DNA of 64,000 bases from Georgenia sp. SYP-B2076. Its GTDB lineage: Bacteria; Actinomycetota; Actinomycetes; Actinomycetales; Actinomycetaceae. Every line of letters starts with the position of its first letter. Positions within the stretch are counted from its first letter, which is position 1. The stretch is taken from the NCBI RefSeq assembly GCF_003991205.1, contig NZ_RXOZ01000012.1, forward strand, positions 1-64,000, in the 5' to 3' direction. Below are positions 25,422 through 33,716 of the stretch, one piece after another. The translations under genes were made by a program, and so were the position numbers. Under the pieces are notes generated by a model. It was given only the letters and a program-made list of their open reading frames with translations. It was not told the DNA's origin and ran no database searches.

Positions 25422-27407
25422 CTACCGCTGCATCCCCGCGCTGATCCTGCTCATCACCTCGGAGTCGGCGAGGGTGGTCACGTCCCCGGCCTCGCGGCCC
25501 TCGGCGATGTCGCGGAGGAGGCGGCGCATGATCTTGCCGGACCGCGTCTTGGGCAGCTCCGCGACCACGAGGATCGAGCGCGGCTTGGCGATCGGGCCGA
25601 TCTCCTTGGCCACATGGGCGCGCAGCTCGGCGACGACGTTCTCGCCGATCTCGTCGATCCGCGCTGTCGCGTCCGAGCGCAGAATGACGAACGCCACGAC
25701 CGCCTGGCCGGTGGTGTCGTCCTTCGCGCCCACGACGGCGGCCTCGGCGACGATGGGGTGCGAGACGAGGGCGGACTCGATCTCCGTCGTCGAGAGCCGG
25801 TGGCCGGAGACGTTCATGACGTCGTCGACGCGGCCGAGGAGCCAGATGTCGCCGTCCTCGTCCTTCTTCGCGCCGTCACCGGCGAAGTACATCCCCTCGA
25901 AGCGGGACCAGTAGGTGTCCTGGAAGCGCTGCGGGTCGCCCCAGATGCCGCGCAGCATCGCCGGCCACGGTTCGGTGAGCACGAGATACCCGCCGCCGCC
26001 GTTGGGCACCGGGTGGCCGGCCTCGTCGAGCACCTCGGCGCTGATGCCGGGCAGCGGCGTCTGCGCGGAGCCCGGCTTGGTGGCGGTGACGCCGGGGAGC
26101 GGGGAGATCATCGCCGCGCCGGTCTCGGTCTGCCACCACGTGTCCACGACGGGGGTCCGGTCACCACCGACGACGCGCCGGTACCACATCCACGCCTCGG
26201 GGTTGATGGACTCCCCGACGCTGCCGAGGACCCGCAGGGAGGACAGGTCGTGGCGCGCGGGGTACTCCTCGCCCCACTTCATGGCGGTGCGGATCGCCGT
26301 GGGGGCGGTGTACAGGATGGAGACCTTGTACTTCTCCGCCACCGCCCACCAGCGGTCCTTGTCGGGGGTGTCCGGGGTGCCCTCGTAGATGACCTGGGTC
26401 GCGCCGTTGACCAGCGGACCGTACGTGACGTAGGTGTGGCCGGTGACCCAGCCGATATCGGCGGTGCACCAGTAGACGTCCGTCTCGGGCTTGAGGTCGA
26501 AGACGTACTTGTGGGTGAAGGCCGACTGGGTGAGGTACCCGCCGGTGGTGTGCATGATGCCCTTGGGCTTCCCGGTGGTCCCGGACGTGTAGAGGATGAA
26601 CAGGGGGTGCTCGGCGTCGAGCGGCACGGGCGTGTGCTCGGGGCTGGCCGCCTCGAGGGCGTCGTGCCACCACGCGTCGCGGCCCTCGGTCCAGGCGACG
26701 TCCTGGCCGGTGCGGCGCACGACGAGCACGTGCTCGACTGGGCTGCCCTTGCTCAGCGCGTCGTCCACGGCCGGCTTCAGGGCGGTGGCCTTGCCCTTGC
26801 GGTAGCCGCCGTCCGCCGTGATGACCACGCGGGCCTCGGCATCGTCGATGCGGCTGTGCAGGGCCTCGGCGGAGAACCCACCGAAGACGACGGAGTGCGG
26901 GGCGCCGATGCGGGCGCAGGCCAGCATGGCGATGACGGCCTCGGGGATCATCGGCAGGTAGATCGCGACCCGGTCGCCCGTGCGCACGCCGAGCGCCGTC
27001 AGGGCGTTCGCGGCCCGGCTGACCTGGTCGAGCAGCTCGGCGTAGGTCACGGCGCGGCTGTCGCCCGGCTCGCCCTCGAAGTGGATCGCGACCCGGTCGC
27101 CGTGCCCGGCCTCGACGTGCCGGTCGACGGCGTTGTAGGCGGCGTTGAGCTGCCCGTCGCCGAACCACCGCGCCACCGGGGCGCCCGAGAAGTCGAGGAC
27201 CTCGGTGAAGTCCTTCGACCAGGTCAACAGCTCGCGCGCCTGCTCGGCCCAGAAGCCCTCACGGTCCGCGGCGGCGCGCTCGTAGATCTCCGGGCCGGTG
27301 TTGGCCTGGGCGACGAACTCGGGGCTCGGCGGGAACGAGCGGTGCTCGTGCAGGAGGTTCTCCAGCCCACCCTCGTTCGGCACGGCTGGAGCTTCGTTGT
27401 GGGACAT
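25422..27407 (-). CDS. acs: Acetyl-coenzyme A synthetase
   Basis: Activates acetate with ATP and CoA. The 661-residue product has full family length, the AMP-binding motif LYTSGTTGKPKGIMHT, the acetate-pocket and adenylate region DTWWQTETGA, and the C-terminal PKTRSGKIMRR with the lysine that is acetylated for control in other species. The Shine-Dalgarno AGGGAGG precedes ATG 27407 at a good distance. The gene has its own promoter (TATGTT -10) with a palindrome at the start point. It sits in the position of M. tuberculosis acs (Rv3667). Confidence 0.97.
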   Translation of the reverse strand: MSHNEAPAVPNEGGLENLLHEHRSFPPSPEFVAQANTGPEIYERAAADREGFWAEQARELLTWSKDFTEVLDFSGAPVARWFGDGQLNAAYNAVDRHVEAGHGDRVAIHFEGEPGDSRAVTYAELLDQVSRAANALTALGVRTGDRVAIYLPMIPEAVIAMLACARIGAPHSVVFGGFSAEALHSRIDDAEARVVITADGGYRKGKATALKPAVDDALSKGSPVEHVLVVRRTGQDVAWTEGRDAWWHDALEAASPEHTPVPLDAEHPLFILYTSGTTGKPKGIMHTTGGYLTQSAFTHKYVFDLKPETDVYWCTADIGWVTGHTYVTYGPLVNGATQVIYEGTPDTPDKDRWWAVAEKYKVSILYTAPTAIRTAMKWGEEYPARHDLSSLRVLGSVGESINPEAWMWYRRVVGGDRTPVVDTWWQTETGAAMISPLPGVTATKPGSAQTPLPGISAEVLDEAGHPVPNGGGGYLVLTEPWPAMLRGIWGDPQRFQDTYWSRFEGMYFAGDGAKKDEDGDIWLLGRVDDVMNVSGHRLSTTEIESALVSHPIVAEAAVVGAKDDTTGQAVVAFVILRSDATARIDEIGENVVAELRAHVAKEIGPIAKPRSILVVAELPKTRSGKIMRRLLRDIAEGREAGDVTTLADSEVMSRISAGMQR

Positions 27408-27451
27408 CTGTGTCCTCCCTGGTGCGGTCGTCGGAGCCGTAGGCGGCGGCG

Positions 27452-27484
27452 GTGTGCCGTGGCACACAGTGCGATGCCAACATA
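27452..27484 (-). promoter_or_regulatory. acs promoter with perfect 16-bp palindrome
   Basis: On the minus strand TATGTT (27484-27479) is a good -10, placing the start of transcription near 27470. Just downstream, GTGTGCC-AC-GGCACAC (27467-27452 on the minus strand) is a perfect inverted repeat with 7-bp arms. Its position favours a repressor operator. The half-site spacing is two bases shorter than in a Crp site. Confidence 0.55.
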
Positions 27485-27564
27485 GCGAATCGGGCGCCCC
27501 CCGCCGAACGTTCGCGGGCCGGCGCTGGGCGCCGGGCCCGCGGCACGCCCAGGCGGACGCGGCC

Positions 27565-28824
27565 TCAGCGCGCGGAGCCGTGGCGGGCGACGCCCTTGCG
27601 CGTGACCGGCTGCTCCCGGCTCTCGTGCGTCGCGCGTGCGCGTTCCTCGCGGCGGCCCTGCCGTCGGGCGCCGTGGGAGACCACGCCGAGGAGGGCCAGC
27701 GCGACGCCGTAGAGGGCGAGTCGCCCGCTCGAGCCGTCGGAGACGAGGTGGTGGGCGACGTTGCCGCCGAGGTCGTTGAACCCGCGGAGCCGGTCGAGCA
27801 CGGGCGTGAGCAGCTCCCGCGTCTCGCCGGGAAAGGCGAGGAAGGCCGCGCCGGCGGCGAGAACCAGCGCGCCGCTGACGATCGCGCCCACCGAGGACCA
27901 CCGGGCGGCGAGCATGACCAGCGCGACCACCACAAGGCCGCCCGCGAGCTCGACGAGCGCGGCCGGTGCCACGGCACCCGTCGACCACGGCGTGGTGTCG
28001 CCGAGCGTGAGGCGGGCTCCGCCGTCGGCCACGAGGTACCAGGCGACCGGGGTGAGTACCGCCGCCACGGCCAGTCCCCACCAGTGGGCAGCGGCGCGCG
28101 AGCGCGCCCGCGTGTGGGTGGCGCCGGCCAGCACGACGTCGGCCTCGGGGACCGGGGCGTCGCGCCAGCGGGCACGCAACGCGGGCGCCTCGGCGCGCCC
28201 GGTGCTGGCGTCCGGGGCGGCACCGGCGACGGGCGCAGTGCCCGGGCTGGGGACCGCGGCCGTGACGGGCGTGACGGCGTCCGGCGCGACGTCCCCCGCC
28301 GCGGCGGGCGAAGCGTCCCTGGCAACCGGCCGGGCGCCCGTGGGGACGGCCACGCCGGTCGTCGCGGCATGGCCGCCTGCGGCGCCCGCGCTCGTACCCG
28401 CGTCGGCACCGGGCGAGCCGACCGGGCCCGCCTCGCCGCCACGCTGCGGCTCGTCCTCGGGCAGGCGCAGGAGGCGTTGGCGCCGCACGGCGGTGGACTC
28501 CGGGTCGTCGACGACCGCGGCATCGGCGCCGCGGCCCGCGCCGTGCCGTGCGCGTGTGTCGTCCGGGCCCGGCCCCGGCGGGTCGGCGGGGTCCGGCTCC
28601 AGCTGGGGCGCGGCCGGACCCGGCGTGCCCGGGCCCGGCAGGTCAGGCGCCGGCGTGCCCAGGCCCGGCGTGTCGAGCCCGGTGACGTCGAACCTCGGTG
28701 CGGTGACGCCGGAGGCGCCGGCGACGGCCGTGCGCGCGTCGCCCGCCCCAGGGGGCGCCGGGTCGACGCCCCGGGGTCGGGCGGCGATGCGCGGGTCGTG
28801 GTGCTGCGGGTCGGGCGTGGTCAA
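27565..28824 (-). CDS. Membrane protein with long Pro/Ala/Thr-rich N-terminus and one copy of a repeated module
   Basis: A 419-residue protein of unknown function. Residues 1-240 are low-complexity and Pro/Ala/Gly/Thr-rich, probably disordered and cytoplasmic. The C-terminal 180 residues hold about four membrane helices. They start RARSRAAAHWWGLAVAAVLT, include LAARWSSVGAIVSGALVL and end in a basic tail GARRQGRREE. This region is homologous to each half of the protein encoded next upstream (28901-29983). The TTG start at 28824 follows AGGAGG, as does the TTG start of its paralogue; a GTG at 28848 is possible but lacks a ribosome site. Confidence 0.65.
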   Translation of the reverse strand: MTTPDPQHHDPRIAARPRGVDPAPPGAGDARTAVAGASGVTAPRFDVTGLDTPGLGTPAPDLPGPGTPGPAAPQLEPDPADPPGPGPDDTRARHGAGRGADAAVVDDPESTAVRRQRLLRLPEDEPQRGGEAGPVGSPGADAGTSAGAAGGHAATTGVAVPTGARPVARDASPAAAGDVAPDAVTPVTAAVPSPGTAPVAGAAPDASTGRAEAPALRARWRDAPVPEADVVLAGATHTRARSRAAAHWWGLAVAAVLTPVAWYLVADGGARLTLGDTTPWSTGAVAPAALVELAGGLVVVALVMLAARWSSVGAIVSGALVLAAGAAFLAFPGETRELLTPVLDRLRGFNDLGGNVAHHLVSDGSSGRLALYGVALALLGVVSHGARRQGRREERARATHESREQPVTRKGVARHGSAR

Positions 28825-28900
28825 CGGGCCTCCTGGGATCCTCGTCACCGTACCGACGGCGCACCACGACCCCGGGCCCGCCGCGCCGGGACGCCGCTGG

Positions 28901-29983
28901 TCAGCGGCTCGCGAGGGCGAGGTCGACGCGCTCGAAGCGACGGCCGGCCCGCCGCGCGAAGTGCGCCGCGGCGCCGCCGACCACCATCACGACGCCGAGC
29001 ACCACGAGCGCGCCGCCGAGGATCAGCGCGCTCCCCGCCGGGCTGCCCAGCACGGTCTCGAGCGGCCCGCGCAGCGAGGGGACCGCGCCGCTGAGCGCGA
29101 CCGCGACCCCGGGCAGCAGGCACAGGAGCCAGCCGGCGAGCTGCGGCCCGAGCGAGGACCATCGGCCGAGCACCATGACGACGAGCAGGAGGACGCAGGC
29201 ACCGAGGAGCGGCGCCTGCTGCCACGGCTCGCTGTCGTCGCGCAGAACCATGAACCCGAGCATGAGGCGGTTGGCGGCGCTGCCCAGGAGTATGAGGGCC
29301 AACGGCGTGAGGACCACCGCGACGACGGTGCCCAGGACGTGCGCCCTCACCCGGGAGCGCGGCGGGACCGGGGCGGCGGTGCCGGCCCTGGAGTCGTCGT
29401 CGCGGTCGGCGGCGGCGAGCTCCGCCTCCGCGCGTTCCTGGCCGCGTCCCGCCCGGCGCGCCAGGTGCGCGGCGAGCCCGGCGCCCGTGAGCACCACGCC
29501 CGCCGCCAGCAGCGTGCCGCCCAGCGCCGGGAAGGCGACGGCGTCGGCCACGCCGACGCCGGACCCGGCGACCGCCCGCTCCAACAGGAGGCGCGCCACG
29601 GACCCGCCGAGCAGGCCGGGGAGCACGCCCCACACGACGCCGCCGACCACCAGGGCCAGGCTCGACCCGACCGCGGCGACGGCGGCGACCGCGCCCAGCA
29701 GGGCGGCGCCCAGCAACGCCCATGCCAGCCCCAGCAGCGGCTCCGGGCCCGCGCCGTCACCGAGGGCCGCCACCGTCTGGGCGGCTCCGTGCAGCAGGGC
29801 CAGCAGGCCGACGGGCGTCAGGACCAGGCCCACGACGACGGCGAGGAGGTGGGCGCGCATGCGTGAGCGCGGGGGTACCGGCGCGTGCGGCGCGGAGCCC
29901 TCCGGGGGTGAGGCGGGTGCGCCTCCCGGCGGCGTCGGGGAGCCCTCAGACCCGCTCGTGGGATGGCTGTCCTGAGTGCTCAA
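28901..29983 (-). CDS. Membrane protein made of two tandem copies of one module
   Basis: A 360-residue protein, no family recognised. After a Pro/Ser-rich N-terminus, two halves repeat: APVPPRSRMRAHLLAVVVGL (about 34-53) matches APVPPRSRVRAHVLGTVVAV (about 205-224), and AAHLARRAGRGQER (about 171-184) matches AAHFARRAGRRFER (near the end). Each half has about four membrane helices. The gene downstream carries a third copy. The TTG start at 29983 follows GGAGG by four bases. The first 38 bases overlap the 3' end of the formate/nitrite transporter gene, so translation is coupled to it. Confidence 0.7.
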   Translation of the reverse strand: MSTQDSHPTSGSEGSPTPPGGAPASPPEGSAPHAPVPPRSRMRAHLLAVVVGLVLTPVGLLALLHGAAQTVAALGDGAGPEPLLGLAWALLGAALLGAVAAVAAVGSSLALVVGGVVWGVLPGLLGGSVARLLLERAVAGSGVGVADAVAFPALGGTLLAAGVVLTGAGLAAHLARRAGRGQERAEAELAAADRDDDSRAGTAAPVPPRSRVRAHVLGTVVAVVLTPLALILLGSAANRLMLGFMVLRDDSEPWQQAPLLGACVLLLVVMVLGRWSSLGPQLAGWLLCLLPGVAVALSGAVPSLRGPLETVLGSPAGSALILGGALVVLGVVMVVGGAAAHFARRAGRRFERVDLALASR

Positions 29984-30848
29984 CGGTCCTCCATGGTCGT
30001 GCGGGAACCCTATCGTCGCGGCCGACGGCGACGTACGCGCCGCCGACGAGGACGGCGCCGCCCACGAGGTTCCCGAGCCCGACGACCACCAGGTTGCGGG
30101 CGGCCTCGCCCCACGTGGCGGCGTCCGCCCCGGCGAGCAGCGCGAGGGTGAACGTCGTCATGTTCGCGACGACGTGCTCGAAGCCGAGGGAGACGAACGC
30201 GAACAGGCACCACGCGATCACGGCGATCCTGGCGCCCTCGCTGCTCATCCGGTTCGCGCACCAGATGGCCAGGCAGACCAGCATGTTGCACAGGACGCCC
30301 CGGACGAAGAGCTCGCCCGTGCTCGCCGCCGCCTTGTGCTCGACGTACCAGGCGAGCATCTGCCCGCCCGCCGTCGACGGCGCCAGGACCCCGGAGAGGT
30401 GGACGAGCAGGCCCAGCGCCGCGCCGCCGAGCAGGTTGCCGCCCACGGTCAGGCCCAGGGCGCGGGCCGCCGCGCCGGGCGCGACGCGGCGCAGCATCGT
30501 CCCCTGGGCGAGGATCATCATCGCGCTCGTCGCGAGCTCGCCCCCGGCGAAGACGACGAGGACCAGGGCGATGCCGAAGACGGCGCCCTGGACCGTGGGC
30601 GCCCACGGGCTGCCGGCCGCCCGCAACGGCCCCGCCGCCGCGAGCATGAGCAGCACCCCGACGCCGACGTAGGCGCCCGCCAGCGCGGCCGAGAGCAGGT
30701 GACGCGCGGGCGTCCGGGCGAGCTCGACCTTGTGCACGGCGAGGTCGCCGTGCAGCTCGAGGGTCTGGGGGAGGGACAGCACCCTCTGATCGTCGCGGCG
30801 CAGGCGCCGGCGACCGCGGGACGAAGGGGCCACGTACCGTGTGAGCAT
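29946..30848 (-). CDS. Formate/nitrite transporter (FNT) family protein
   Basis: A 300-residue protein with six membrane helices and FNT signatures: GGELATSAMMILAQGTMLRR, LCNMLVCLAIWCANR and FVSLGFEHVVANMTTFTL. FNT channels pass formate, nitrite, lactate or hydrosulfide; which one is not visible. The start is uncertain: ATG 30848 gives an Arg-rich N-terminus, while GTG 30782 (278 residues) begins just before the usual FNT N-terminal helix. The 3' end overlaps the following membrane gene by 38 bases. Confidence 0.88.
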   Translation of the reverse strand: MLTRYVAPSSRGRRRLRRDDQRVLSLPQTLELHGDLAVHKVELARTPARHLLSAALAGAYVGVGVLLMLAAAGPLRAAGSPWAPTVQGAVFGIALVLVVFAGGELATSAMMILAQGTMLRRVAPGAAARALGLTVGGNLLGGAALGLLVHLSGVLAPSTAGGQMLAWYVEHKAAASTGELFVRGVLCNMLVCLAIWCANRMSSEGARIAVIAWCLFAFVSLGFEHVVANMTTFTLALLAGADAATWGEAARNLVVVGLGNLVGGAVLVGGAYVAVGRDDRVPARPWRTVEHSGQPSHERV

Positions 30849-30990
30849 GGCCACGGACGTCGTCGCCGCCCTGCACGCCCTCGAGCGGCAGGACGGGGTG
30901 GCCGAGGCGGCGGCACGCGCCCGGGCGGAGGCGCGGGGACTCAGCGCCGCGACCGGCGCAGGAACCGCCTGCCGGTGGCCAGCGCGGTGA
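30847..30990 (+). pseudogene. Truncated gene remnant with intact leaderless start
   Basis: TACCGT at 30835-30840 followed six bases later by ATG 30847 is the same leaderless-start pattern used by many genes here. The frame then encodes 47 residues (DVVAALHALERQDGVAEAAA and further) before TGA at 30988, running into the 3' end of the convergent HAD gene. The helical, Ala/Arg-rich N-terminus looks like the beginning of a longer cytoplasmic protein whose remainder is missing. From memory, M. tuberculosis has a convergent gene (Rv3662c) at this place beside the HAD gene. It could instead be a real small protein. Confidence 0.35.
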
Positions 30991-31777
30991 GGACCGCCGC
31001 GGCCGTCACCGCCGTCGCCGCCAGGACCGCCACCACCGTGACCCGCGCGTCCACGGGCCGGGGGAACCAGGCCCGCAGCGGCACGGGCCGGGCGAAGTCG
31101 CGCACCTCCCAGCCGCGCGACACGGCGATCCGGCGCAGGTCCCGGTGGGGGTTGACCGCCACCGGGTGACCGACGGCCTCGAGCATGGGCAGATCGGTGA
31201 TCGAGTCGGAGTAGGCGAACGACCGGGCGAGGTCGTAACCGCGGTGCCGGGCGAGGTCACGCACCGCCGCCGCCTTGGTCGCGCCGTAGGCGTAGTAGTC
31301 GATGGCGCCGGTGTAGCGGCCGTCGGCGACGTGCATGCGGGAGGCGACGACGTCATCGGCCAAGAGCATCCGCGCGACGGGCCGCACCACGTCCTCGGCC
31401 GACGCGGAGACGATGACGACGTCGTGGCCGGCCCGGTGATGCTGGGAGATGAGCTCGACGGCCTCGAGGTAGACGTACGGCGAGACGGCGGTGTCCAGCG
31501 CGAGCTCGACGACCTCCTGCAGGCGCGTGACCTCCCAGCCGGCGACCATCCGGCTCAGCTGGCCCCGGACCCGTTCGCTGCGGCGATGGTCCGCCGCCAG
31601 GAACACGTAGCCGAGCTGCGCCCAGGCCGAGCGGGCGATGCCGGCACGGGTCAGTAGCCCGGCCGCGAGGAACGGGCGCGCCAGCAGCATCGGGGTGTAC
31701 GCGGCCAGGACCGTCTTGTCCAGGTCGAAGAACGCGGCCGGGCGGGGCCGGTCGGGGCTCTCGGGCTCGCCGCTCAC
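30941..31777 (-). CDS. HAD-IB family hydrolase (SerB-like, Rv3661 type)
   Basis: A 278-residue HAD phosphatase. Motif I is FFDLDKTV (D18 and D20), motif II is VIVSAS, and motif III/IV is YSDSITDLPMLEAVGHPVAVNP, as in the HAD-IB group that includes phosphoserine phosphatase-like proteins. A C-terminal hydrophobic helix (TVVAVLAATAVTAAAVLTAL) probably anchors it to the membrane. The GTG start at 31777 follows GGAGG by five bases. It is adjacent to ssd and the tad genes, as in mycobacteria; the substrate is unknown. Confidence 0.88.
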   Translation of the reverse strand: MSGEPESPDRPRPAAFFDLDKTVLAAYTPMLLARPFLAAGLLTRAGIARSAWAQLGYVFLAADHRRSERVRGQLSRMVAGWEVTRLQEVVELALDTAVSPYVYLEAVELISQHHRAGHDVVIVSASAEDVVRPVARMLLADDVVASRMHVADGRYTGAIDYYAYGATKAAAVRDLARHRGYDLARSFAYSDSITDLPMLEAVGHPVAVNPHRDLRRIAVSRGWEVRDFARPVPLRAWFPRPVDARVTVVAVLAATAVTAAAVLTALATGRRFLRRSRR

Positions 31778-31803
31778 GGGCACCTCCGGGCGTGGGCCGC
31801 GCC

Positions 31804-32454
31804 CTACAGGGCCGTGCGTTCGCCCGCCTGCAGCGGGGTGAACGTGGTGCCCGCCGGGCAGAACCGCTCGAGGTTCGTGTACGCCATCCGCGTGTTCGCC
31901 ATCGCGCGCTCGTGGATGGGGACGGCCACCCGCGGCACGACCGCGCGGACGTAGTCGATGCTCTCCGCCAGCTTCAGCCAGGGCCCGCTCGTGGGCAGGG
32001 CCAGCACGTCCACGGCCGCGTCAGGCACGACAAGCGAGTCGCCCGGGTGGAAGAACGCGCCGCCGTCGACCTGGTAGGCGACGTTCGCGATTCCCGGGAC
32101 GTCGTCGTAGATGGTGGCGTGGGCGCCGCCGAGGACGTCGACGGTCGCGCCGCCGACGGTCAGCTCCTCGCCCGGACGCACCGTGCGCACCCGCGCGCCG
32201 AGGCCGTCGACGGCCAGGCCCTCGACGGCCGGGGCGGTCCCCTCGTCGGTGAGGACGACGGCGTGCGGGTTCGCCGCGAGCAGGGCGGGCAGGCGGGCGA
32301 GGTCGGCGTGGTCGGGGTGCTGGTGGGTGATCAGGACGGCGTCGAGGTCCCGGAGGTGCTCGAAGCCCTCGGAGAGGGTGCCCGGGTCGAGGAGCAGCCG
32401 AGCGGCGGACGTCTCGACGAGCACGCAGGAGTGGCCGAAGTGCGTCAGGTGCAT
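31804..32454 (-). CDS. MBL-fold metallo-hydrolase
   Basis: A 216-residue UlaG-like metallo-beta-lactamase-fold protein. It begins MHLTHFGHSCVLVET, has the metal motif THQHPDHAD, FFHPGDSL as the later metal ligand, and PIHERAMANT near the end. Members are diverse hydrolases, often acting on phosphodiesters or lactones; the substrate is unknown. It ends 26 bases before the start of the HAD gene on the same strand, so the two are probably one operon. Confidence 0.85.
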   Translation of the reverse strand: MHLTHFGHSCVLVETSAARLLLDPGTLSEGFEHLRDLDAVLITHQHPDHADLARLPALLAANPHAVVLTDEGTAPAVEGLAVDGLGARVRTVRPGEELTVGGATVDVLGGAHATIYDDVPGIANVAYQVDGGAFFHPGDSLVVPDAAVDVLALPTSGPWLKLAESIDYVRAVVPRVAVPIHERAMANTRMAYTNLERFCPAGTTFTPLQAGERTAL

Positions 32455-32687
32455 GGCCACACTCTGGCAGGTCACGCCGTGCGCTGTCCCGCGCTCCGGG
32501 GGCGGCCGCGGACCCGGTGCCCGGCCGCGCCCTCGCCGCGGCGTCGACCCGGGCCGGGAGCCGTTCCCGGCACCGCCCACGGCGGCCCGGTCCACATGCC
32601 GCGACGGCGCCGGATGTCCACACGCGCCCCGCCCGGCCGGGGCGGGACGGGCACGCTCGGACCACGACGCACGAAGGGCGCGGGAGC

Positions 32688-33716
32688 ATGAGGGTGAGCT
32701 GGGGCGGCGACGCGGAGGAGACGGTGCAGGTCGCGCTGCGCGGCGAGGACCCCGCCGTCGTCGGCCATGTCCGGCGGCTGACGGACCTGGCGGGAGTGGG
32801 CCTGACGGTTGTGGCGCCGGACCAGCCCATGCCGCATTGCGTCGTCGCCCTGCGCCACGTAGCCGGGACGTACGGCGCGCCCGCGGAGCGCCTGGAGGTG
32901 CGGGTGGACGCGGGCCGGCTCGCCGAGATGCCCGACGGCGCGGCGGTGCCGGGCGCCGTCGACCTGCCCGGCGACTCCGGCGTGCTCCTGGACCTGCTCG
33001 TCGCGACCGCGGTCCGGCACCGCGCCCGCACGGTCGGCGTCGTCGGCGCCCACGGCGGGGCGGGGGCCTCCGTCCTGGCCGCGGCGCTGGCGCGGGTCAG
33101 CGTCGCGGGCGGGGCGGCGACGGCGCTCGTGGACCTCGACCCCGCCGGCGGGGGCCTCGACGTCCTCCTCGGGATCGAGCACGACCCCGGCAAGCGCTGG
33201 GCCGACCTGCGGGAGGAGCAGGGGGCGTTCCTGCCCGAGCGTCTGGCGCTCGCCCTGCCCGACTGGCACCTCGTGCGGGTGCTCTCCGGGGACCGGCGCG
33301 GGGGGACGGGGCCGGTCGGGCTCCTCGCCCGCTCCACCGTGCGGGCCCTGGGCCAGGGCCACGACGTCGTCGTCCTCGACCTGCCGCGCCAGGTCCTGGC
33401 GCCGGGCCCGGCGCAGGAGCTGTGGCTGACGTGGTGCCCGGACGTGGTCGTCGTCGGCCGCGACGGCGTGCGTGGCAAGGCGGCCCTCGTCGCGGCCGCC
33501 CCGGCGCTCGCGCGCACCCGCGCCCACCTCGTGGTCCGCGGCGACGACGCCGGCGAGCTGGCCGAGGCCGCGGGGATGACGCTGGTGGCACGGATGCGCG
33601 ACGAGCGGGCGCTCCCCGCGGGCATCGAGCACGGCGTGGCGCCGGGGGACCAGCGCCGCGGCCATCTCGTGGCGACCGCCCGGGTGCTGCTCGAGCGGCT
33701 GGGGCTGGGCGCGTGA
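32688..33716 (+). CDS. ssd: Septum site-determining protein Ssd / CpaE-like ATPase
   Basis: A 342-residue MinD/ParA-superfamily protein of the actinobacterial CpaE-like group found in the helicase/secretion neighbourhood. The N-terminal part (about 1-105) has no known motif. The ATPase part begins VGVVGAHGGAGASVLAAALA, a deviant Walker A lacking the usual lysine, followed by TALVDLDPAGGGLDVLLGIE (Walker A' / switch region). In mycobacteria Ssd affects septum formation; CpaE homologues position Tad pilus machinery. The GTG of tadA overlaps its stop (GTGA), so ssd leads the tad operon. Confidence 0.88.
   Translation: MRVSWGGDAEETVQVALRGEDPAVVGHVRRLTDLAGVGLTVVAPDQPMPHCVVALRHVAGTYGAPAERLEVRVDAGRLAEMPDGAAVPGAVDLPGDSGVLLDLLVATAVRHRARTVGVVGAHGGAGASVLAAALARVSVAGGAATALVDLDPAGGGLDVLLGIEHDPGKRWADLREEQGAFLPERLALALPDWHLVRVLSGDRRGGTGPVGLLARSTVRALGQGHDVVVLDLPRQVLAPGPAQELWLTWCPDVVVVGRDGVRGKAALVAAAPALARTRAHLVVRGDDAGELAEAAGMTLVARMRDERALPAGIEHGVAPGDQRRGHLVATARVLLERLGLGA

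Noticed and set aside
27452-27467. Crp site at the acs promoter
   Set aside because: The TGTG and CACA half-sites are separated by six bases instead of eight, so it does not fit the Crp dimer spacing, although it is a perfect palindrome.
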